From Chloroflexota bacterium (GTDB lineage Bacteria; Chloroflexota; Dehalococcoidia; SM23-28-2; RBG-16-64-32), in assembly GCA_022563285.1 (NCBI GenBank), contig JADFNQ010000028.1, positions 1 through 10,411 on the forward strand: a stretch of DNA of 10,411 bases, given 5' to 3'. Below are positions 6,683-10,411 of the stretch, piece by piece. How positions within the stretch are numbered: the first letter of the stretch is position 1; each line of letters opens with the position of its first letter. The position numbers were made by a program, and so were the translations under genes. The notes beneath the pieces are model-generated. The model was not told the DNA's origin, searched no databases, and worked only from the letters and a program-made list of their open reading frames with translations.

Positions 6683-6712
6683 ATTGTAGCCAGCCCGCCG
6701 TCTCAGTGTCCA
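6683..6712 (-). promoter_or_regulatory. Sigma70-type promoter of tldD
   Basis: On the - strand TGGACA (6712-6707) and TACAAT (6688-6683) are separated by 18 bases, and each matches the sigma70 consensus at five of six positions. The start of transcription would be near 6676, giving a leader of about 55 bases before the GTG at 6621. It probably drives tldD and the DUF3800 gene, and perhaps tldE by read-through. Confidence 0.6.
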
Positions 6713-6767
6713 CCTTGAGCGGCCCGGCCTGTAACAACACCCGCTCTCAACGGTTTACTAGGTTGAG

Positions 6768-6983
6768 ATGGCTACCGTTTCACGCTGGCGTTCCTCACGT
6801 CCCGTCCGTCTCCGCCTGGAGCTGGTCGGCCTGGAGGTGTTCCTCTTGGCCCTGATGATCTTCGTGGCCGGCGTCTCTGAGCTGCCGGTCTTCATCTGGT
6901 TCGTACTGGCCGGCTTCTCCGTGTTGGTGCAGAGCGTCCTCTTCTACAACATCGGACGCGTCCGCGAAAAGCTAGAACGCTAG
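6768..6983 (+). CDS. Small two-helix membrane protein, unknown function
   Basis: I do not recognise this 71-residue protein. It begins with a basic stretch (residues 6-17, several Arg), then has two hydrophobic segments at about 18-36 and 39-60 joined by a very short SELP turn, and ends with a charged tail (GRVREKLER). By the positive-inside rule both ends would be cytoplasmic, with a hairpin in the membrane. The length, the clean amphipathic layout and the position in an otherwise gene-free divergent stretch favour a real gene. It is divergent from tldD, with a 146-base spacer, and convergent with the HAD gene. The ATG at 6768 has a weak AGG five bases upstream. A TTTACT at 6754-6759 could be a -10 box, which would make the message nearly leaderless. 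No -35 box was convincing. Confidence 0.6.
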   Translation: MATVSRWRSSRPVRLRLELVGLEVFLLALMIFVAGVSELPVFIWFVLAGFSVLVQSVLFYNIGRVREKLER

Positions 6984-7011
6984 ATCACGACCCTCTGGAC
7001 AAGATGAGCGC

Positions 7012-7029
7012 GGCGCTCGGTAGAGCGCC
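7012..7029. terminator. Perfect hairpin between convergent genes, possible bidirectional terminator
   Basis: GGCGCTC (7012-7018), loop GGTA, GAGCGCC (7023-7029) form a perfect 7-bp GC-rich stem. It lies in the 61-base gap between the converging membrane-protein and HAD genes, where a shared terminator is expected. There is no T-run on either side, so it is not a classical intrinsic terminator. It may instead block or protect transcript ends. Confidence 0.4.
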
Positions 7030-7044
7030 CGGCCCCGTGTGCCC

Positions 7045-7671
7045 CTACCACTCCACCCCCAGGGAGCGCAGCTCCCGCTCCAGCGCGGCGTAGTCCCCCT
7101 TGTGGTGAATGCCCTGGAATCCCGCCTCGCGCGCCCCCTCCACGTTGTGCGCCAGGTCGTCGATGTGGACGCAGGCCGAAGGCTCCTCTCCCATCCGCTC
7201 CGCCGCCAGCTGGTATACGCGCGTGTCCGGCTTCGCCATCCCGATCCGCGATGAGTTGACGATCACCCGGAACAGGCCGTCGATCTTGTGATAGTCGCGC
7301 AGCTCAGCCTCCAGCCGGGGCGTGGCGTTGGAGATAAGCCCCACGCCGTAGCCCGCGCCCAGCCTTTCGATCAGACGTACCACGTCCGCGTCCAGGGTCC
7401 GCCACATCGTCGCCCGCTCCTCGCCGATGTTGGGTAGCGGCCGGCCCGCCAGCTCATCCAGCTTGCGCTGCACGGCGGCAAACCACTCGTCCTCCGTGCA
7501 CTCTCCCAGCTCCACCGCCCTCCACTCCGGGATGCTGTACAGCGCCTTCAGGAAGCTACTCTCCGGCAGCCCATGCCGGGCCTCGAAATCAGCCAGTAGC
7601 CCCCTGTCCAGCCTGGCGATGACGCCTCCAAAGTCGAAAAAGACGGCGCGGACTCTCCCATCTCGCTGCAT
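7045..7671 (-). CDS. HAD-superfamily hydrolase, YihX/epoxide-hydrolase-N-like subgroup
   Basis: This 208-residue cytosolic protein carries the four HAD motifs. Motif I is VFFDFGGVI, with nucleophile Asp13 and Gly15 where most phosphatases have a second Asp. Motif II is LISNAT (Ser114), motif III is Lys147 in GMAKPD, and motif IV is HIDDLAHNVEGAREAG (Asp171, Asp172). An alpha-helical cap of about 65 residues follows motif I, as in the C1-cap group. The DFGGV/DLGNV form of motif I is typical of YihX-like sugar-phosphate phosphatases and relatives, so the second Gly is a subgroup trait and not damage. The substrate cannot be named. The ATG at 7671 lies 2 bases after the nadE stop, and GAGGGG inside the end of nadE can serve as ribosome site. 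The two genes therefore form an operon, and a phosphatase acting on a nucleotide-pathway metabolite is possible but unproven. Confidence 0.88.
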   Translation of the reverse strand: MQRDGRVRAVFFDFGGVIARLDRGLLADFEARHGLPESSFLKALYSIPEWRAVELGECTEDEWFAAVQRKLDELAGRPLPNIGEERATMWRTLDADVVRLIERLGAGYGVGLISNATPRLEAELRDYHKIDGLFRVIVNSSRIGMAKPDTRVYQLAAERMGEEPSACVHIDDLAHNVEGAREAGFQGIHHKGDYAALERELRSLGVEW

Positions 7672-7673
7672 AC

Positions 7674-9368
7674 CTACAACCCCTCGTACCGGTTCGCTAT
7701 CGGCAGCCGCCGGTCCCGCCCGAAGGCGCGAGGCGTGATCTTCACCCCCGGCGGCGCCTGCCGGCGCTTGTACTCGTTCCTGTTCACCATCCGGATCACC
7801 CCTACCACCAGATCCCGGTCGAAGCCCATCCCCACGATCTCCTCGGCGTTCTTGTCATCCTCCACGTACGCCTCCAAGATCGGGTCCAGCTCCTCGTAGG
7901 ACGGCAGCATGTCCTGGTCCAGCTGGCCCGGCTTCAGCTCCGCCGAAGGCGGCTTCTCGATCACTCTCTCCGAGATGACCGGCCCGTCCTCCCAGGTGTT
8001 GCGGTGGCGGGCCAGCCGGTACACCAGCGTCTTCGGCACGTCCTTGATCACCGCGAACCCTCCGGCCATGTCCCCGTACAGTGTAGCGTAGCCGGTGGCG
8101 AACTCGCTCTTGTTCCCCGTGGTCAGCACCAGCCAGCCGAACTTGTTTGACAGGGCCATGACGACGTTGCCTCGGATGCGCGACTGGATGTTCTCCTCGG
8201 CCACGCCGGGCTCCGTCCCCGCGAACGCCCGCTCAAGCATCTCCAGGTACGCCGCGTGCGCCGGCTCGATGGGGATGACGATCAGCTCGATCCCCAACCT
8301 CTCCGCCAGCTCCTGCGCGTCCTTCATGCTCCCCTCGGAGGAGTATCGGGAGGGCAGACTCACCCCCACCACGTTCTCCCGCCCGATGGCGTCCACTGCT
8401 ACCGTCACCACCAGGCTGGAGTCGATCCCGCCGGACAGCGCGACGACGACCTTACCGAAGCCGGTCTTTCGCACGTAGTCGCGCGTGCCGCTGACCAGCG
8501 CCGCGTACACCTCCGCCTCCCCCTCCAGCGGCGGCGCCAACCGGGACTCCAGCGCGGGCTTATCGGCGACGAACGGCCCGTCGCTGAGCGCGACGTGTCG
8601 CACCTGCGCGCCCTGAGCCGCTCGCTTCGCCCCGTCGCACTCGAGGTCGCAGACCAGCAGCTCCTCCTCGAACATCGCCGCCTGGGCCACCAGCTCGCCC
8701 TCGGGGCTAAGCACCATAGAGCCGCCGTCGAACACCAGCTCGTCCTGGCCGCCCACCTGGTTCGTGTAGCAGACGAACACGCCGTAGTCGACGGCGCGAG
8801 TGGCCAGCATCTGACGGCGGAACTCCCCCTTGCCCGCGTGGTAGGGCGAGCCGTTGATGTTGACGATGACCCGCGCACCCGCCTTCGCCTGCGCCTGCGT
8901 AGGGTCCCCCGGGTACCAGATGTCCTCGCACACGTTCAGCCCCACACGCACGCCCGCCATCGTGTACGCCGGACAGCCCGCGCCGGGGCGGAAGTAGCGC
9001 AGCTCGTCGAACACGCCGTAGTTGGGCAGCCTCTGCTTGCGGTAGACATCGGCCAGGCGGCCGTCGTGGATAACCGCCGCCGCGTTGTAGATGTCGTCGC
9101 CGTCCACGTCCACGAAGCCGACCACGGCGGTGATGCCGCCGCAGCCCTTCACCACCGCCCCCAGCGCCTCCCGATTGTCCTTCAGAAACGAGCGCCGCAG
9201 CAGCAGGTCCTCCGGCGGGTAGCCTGTCACCGTGAGCTCCGTGAAGGAGACGATGTCCACCCCCAGCTCGCGGGCGCGCTCCACGTACTGCAGCACCTTG
9301 GCGACGTTCCCCTCCAGGTCCCCCACCGTGGTGTTGATCTGGGCCAGCCCGACTCGAAGATTACGCAT
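7674..9368 (-). CDS. nadE: Glutamine-dependent NAD+ synthase
   Basis: This 564-residue enzyme makes NAD+ from deamido-NAD+, ATP and glutamine, the last step of NAD synthesis. The N-terminal half is a carbon-nitrogen hydrolase (glutaminase) domain with the Glu44 (FTELTVTGYPPEDLL), Lys111 (YRKQRLPNYGVFDE) and Cys147 (NVCEDIW) triad. The C-terminal half, from about 285, is the synthase domain with the PP-loop SGGIDSS at 312-318, STR-equivalent LPSRYSSEGS, and TTGNKSEFATGYATLYGDMAGGFA. Because the ammonia source is fused on, glutamine can be used directly. Length and domain order match the usual bacterial glutamine-dependent type. The start MRNLRVGLAQINTTVGD is the usual family start, though no Shine-Dalgarno lies before it. 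The HAD gene follows 2 bases downstream. A well-matched promoter overlapping an inverted repeat lies upstream. Confidence 0.96.
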   Translation of the reverse strand: MRNLRVGLAQINTTVGDLEGNVAKVLQYVERARELGVDIVSFTELTVTGYPPEDLLLRRSFLKDNREALGAVVKGCGGITAVVGFVDVDGDDIYNAAAVIHDGRLADVYRKQRLPNYGVFDELRYFRPGAGCPAYTMAGVRVGLNVCEDIWYPGDPTQAQAKAGARVIVNINGSPYHAGKGEFRRQMLATRAVDYGVFVCYTNQVGGQDELVFDGGSMVLSPEGELVAQAAMFEEELLVCDLECDGAKRAAQGAQVRHVALSDGPFVADKPALESRLAPPLEGEAEVYAALVSGTRDYVRKTGFGKVVVALSGGIDSSLVVTVAVDAIGRENVVGVSLPSRYSSEGSMKDAQELAERLGIELIVIPIEPAHAAYLEMLERAFAGTEPGVAEENIQSRIRGNVVMALSNKFGWLVLTTGNKSEFATGYATLYGDMAGGFAVIKDVPKTLVYRLARHRNTWEDGPVISERVIEKPPSAELKPGQLDQDMLPSYEELDPILEAYVEDDKNAEEIVGMGFDRDLVVGVIRMVNRNEYKRRQAPPGVKITPRAFGRDRRLPIANRYEGL

Positions 9369-9376
9369 GACGATTA

Positions 9377-9391
9377 GACTTAGTGTATTCC
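9377..9391. repeat. Short inverted repeat in the nadE leader
   Basis: On the - strand GTGTA, five bases, then TACAC form an inverted repeat just upstream of the nadE ATG; coordinates are approximate to a few bases. It includes TACACT (9387-9382), which could act as a second -10 box giving a leader of only about six bases. Five-base arms can occur by chance, so this is a weak call. Confidence 0.25.
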
Positions 9392-9439
9392 GTACACCAA
9401 CACGCTACCACCGCCCCCGCAGCCCGTCAATCCGCAGCC

Positions 9440-9468
9440 ATTATCCGTTGACCCCCGCACGCCGTCAA
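9440..9468 (-). promoter_or_regulatory. Sigma70-type promoter of the nadE-HAD operon
   Basis: On the - strand TTGACG (9468-9463) and GATAAT (9445-9440) are separated by exactly 17 bases, and each matches consensus at five of six positions. Transcription would start near 9433, giving a leader of about 65 bases. The -35 box lies inside an inverted repeat, so a repressor could block it. Confidence 0.6.
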
Positions 9469-9469
9469 C
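9447..9469. promoter_or_regulatory. Inverted repeat GTTGAC-N11-GTCAAC overlapping the nadE promoter
   Basis: GTTGAC (9447-9452) and GTCAAC (9464-9469) are perfect inverted 6-mers whose centres are 17 bases apart. A third related half-site GTCAAT lies at 9426-9431. The repeat covers the -35 box and spacer of the nadE promoter, the right place for a repressor. NAD genes are often controlled by NrtR, NiaR or NadQ type regulators, but I cannot match this site to a specific one. Confidence 0.4.
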
Positions 9470-9519
9470 GCGCCGCCGTTCCCCCTGCACCCAGCCCGCG
9501 CTATCATGGCTGTGTAGAT

Positions 9520-10411
9520 ATGACCACGACCGCCGCCCCACCCGCGACCGATCTCGCCGCCCAGGTGCAAGGCCTCTCCTTCGCCTACGACGCACGCACC
9601 GCCCCTTCGGCAGGCCTGCCTGCCGGTAGGCATGGCTCTCCGAGCCCCGATTCATCGGGGGAGTCCGCAAAGCGGACAGGGCAGGCTCTGGACGGCCTGA
9701 CACTGGATGTCCCCTCCGGCGCCGTATTCGGCCTCCTGGGGCCCAACGGCTCCGGCAAGTCCACCCTCCTCTCCCTCCTCGTCGGCCTGCGACAGCCCTC
9801 CGCCGGCGAAGTGCGCGTCCTCGGCCAGCCGCCCTCGGCGGCGATCCGCGCCCGCATCGGCCTCCTCTTTCAGGAGACCAGCCTCGACCCCCTCATGACC
9901 CTGCGGGAGACGCTGTGGCTCCACGGCCGCCTCTACGGCCTGGCTGGCCACACCCTCCGCACGACCATCGCGCAGCTCCTGGAGAGCGTCGGCCTGGCGG
10001 ACCGCGCCGATTCGCTCATCTCCACCCTCTCCGGCGGCATGAAGCGCCGCCTGGAGCTGGCCCGCGTCCTCCTGCCCTCGCCTCAACTCATCCTCCTCGA
10101 CGAGCCCACCACCGGCCTTGACCCCGACGCCGAGGCAACCCTCTGGGCCCGCCTCCACGAGGCGAAACAGACCGGCGCCACCATTATCCTCGCCACCAAC
10201 AACGTCCACGAGGCCGATAAGCACTGCCAGCAGGTCGCCTTCATCCACCGCGGCCGCTTGGCCGCGCAGGGCACGCCCGCCGAACTCAAGGCCGGGCTCA
10301 AGCGCGACGCCGTGTGGGTAGAGTGGCCGGACCTCCCACCCACCCTGGCGGATGAGATCGCCGCCTGGGAGGGCGTCGGTAAACTCACCTGGGCCCACCC
10401 CACCCTCCACG
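9520..10411 (+). CDS. ABC-2 type exporter ATP-binding protein (DrrA/CcmA-like), 3' end outside window
   Basis: The frame runs from the ATG at 9520 to the window end, 297 codons without a stop. It encodes the cytoplasmic ATPase of an ABC exporter of the DrrA/NatA type; the matching ABC-2 permease would be expected downstream. Elements in order are Walker A GPNGSGKST at 74-82, Q-loop Gln118 in LLFQE, signature LSGGM at 170-174, and Walker B LILLDEP at 190-196 followed by TTGLD. The switch position reads ATNNVHEAD, so Asn227 stands where most members have His and DrrA-like proteins often have Gln. Between FAYDART and ALDGLTLDV there are about 27 extra residues (roughly 28-55, rich in Ser, Gly and Pro), encoded by a palindromic repeat cluster. 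They precede Walker A and fall in a surface loop. A TATCAT at 9502-9507 may be a -10 box, leaving a very short leader. No Shine-Dalgarno was seen. Confidence 0.9.
   Translation, partial: MTTTAAPPATDLAAQVQGLSFAYDARTAPSAGLPAGRHGSPSPDSSGESAKRTGQALDGLTLDVPSGAVFGLLGPNGSGKSTLLSLLVGLRQPSAGEVRVLGQPPSAAIRARIGLLFQETSLDPLMTLRETLWLHGRLYGLAGHTLRTTIAQLLESVGLADRADSLISTLSGGMKRRLELARVLLPSPQLILLDEPTTGLDPDAEATLWARLHEAKQTGATIILATNNVHEADKHCQQVAFIHRGRLAAQGTPAELKAGLKRDAVWVEWPDLPPTLADEIAAWEGVGKLTWAHPTLH
9604..9687. repeat. Palindromic repeat cluster inserted in frame in the ABC ATPase gene
   Basis: This stretch of about 84 bases is a chain of short palindromes. They are GCAGGCCTGC (9610-9619), the imperfect TGCCTGCCGGTAGGCA (from about 9617), GGCTC-TCC-GAGCC (9634-9646), CCCCGAT-TC-ATCGGGG (9645-9660, perfect 7-bp stem) and GTCCGC-AAA-GCGGAC (9663-9677, perfect 6-bp stem). 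It ends in GGGCAGGC, echoing its start. The length keeps the reading frame. The encoded peptide has no counterpart in the family between the first strand and ALDGL. The whole has the look of an intergenic repetitive element that landed in a gene. Confidence 0.65.

Noticed and set aside
6622..6684. Start of tldD at the ATG at 6684
   Set aside because: That ATG lies inside the predicted -10 box, and the GTG at 6621 has an ideal ribosome site and matches the family N-terminus.
8256..9377. A 373-codon + strand frame opposite nadE
   Set aside because: Antisense shadow of nadE with the same Arg/His-rich composition; nadE has all catalytic motifs.
9652..10410. A long - strand frame opposite the ABC-2 ATPase
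   Set aside because: Gly/Ala/Glu-rich antisense shadow; the + strand frame has Walker A, signature and Walker B motifs.

Overview
This GC-rich window reads as bacterial chromosome with densely packed genes. Third codon positions are mostly G or C, apart from one island at about 4.05-5.05 kb. The tldD/tldE pair has archaeal/Chloroflexota-like motifs, the glutamine-dependent NAD synthase is of the long two-domain type, and short repeat fragments lie in frame inside genes. Together these suggest a Chloroflexota lineage, possibly Dehalococcoidia or a relative. That placement is an inference from sequence style, with moderate to low confidence.

Left part, + strand (1-2440): the 3' end of a three-gene metal-ion ABC importer. 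It has a substrate-binding protein (partial), an ATPase and an ABC-3 type permease, joined by two successive 8-base start/stop overlaps (ATGGTTAA and ATGGCTGA). A small retropepsin-like (clan AA) aspartic protease follows 38 bases later. It has its own extended -10 box and may be made from a leaderless mRNA.

Centre, - strand (2450-6621): a tldD and tldE pair, the two halves of a TldD/TldE-type metalloprotease. The pair is split by a lower-GC gene for a DUF3800 protein, which sits 14 bases after the tldD stop. The 162-base spacer between the DUF3800 gene and tldE holds three 10-bp tandem units and a near-consensus + strand promoter pointing into the 3' end of the DUF3800 gene. This is the best candidate for recently acquired accessory DNA in the window. 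A clear sigma70-type promoter precedes tldD and rules out the longest possible start.

Right part (6768-10411): a small two-TM membrane protein on the + strand, divergent from tldD. It is followed by a convergent nadE-HAD phosphatase operon on the - strand, with a perfect 7-bp hairpin between the convergent ends. Divergent from nadE is an ABC-2 exporter type ATPase gene, cut by the window end. Its N-terminal region carries about 27 extra residues encoded by a chain of small palindromes. The nadE promoter overlaps a GTTGAC-N11-GTCAAC inverted repeat.

No RNA genes, CRISPR array, complete insertion sequence or origin was seen. No gene-free stretch exceeds 300 bases; the longest spacers are 162, 151 and 146 bases. 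The most notable observations are the DUF3800 insertion in the tldD/tldE pair, two in-frame repeat insertions in protein genes, and two substitutions at ligand or catalytic positions in the ABC proteins.
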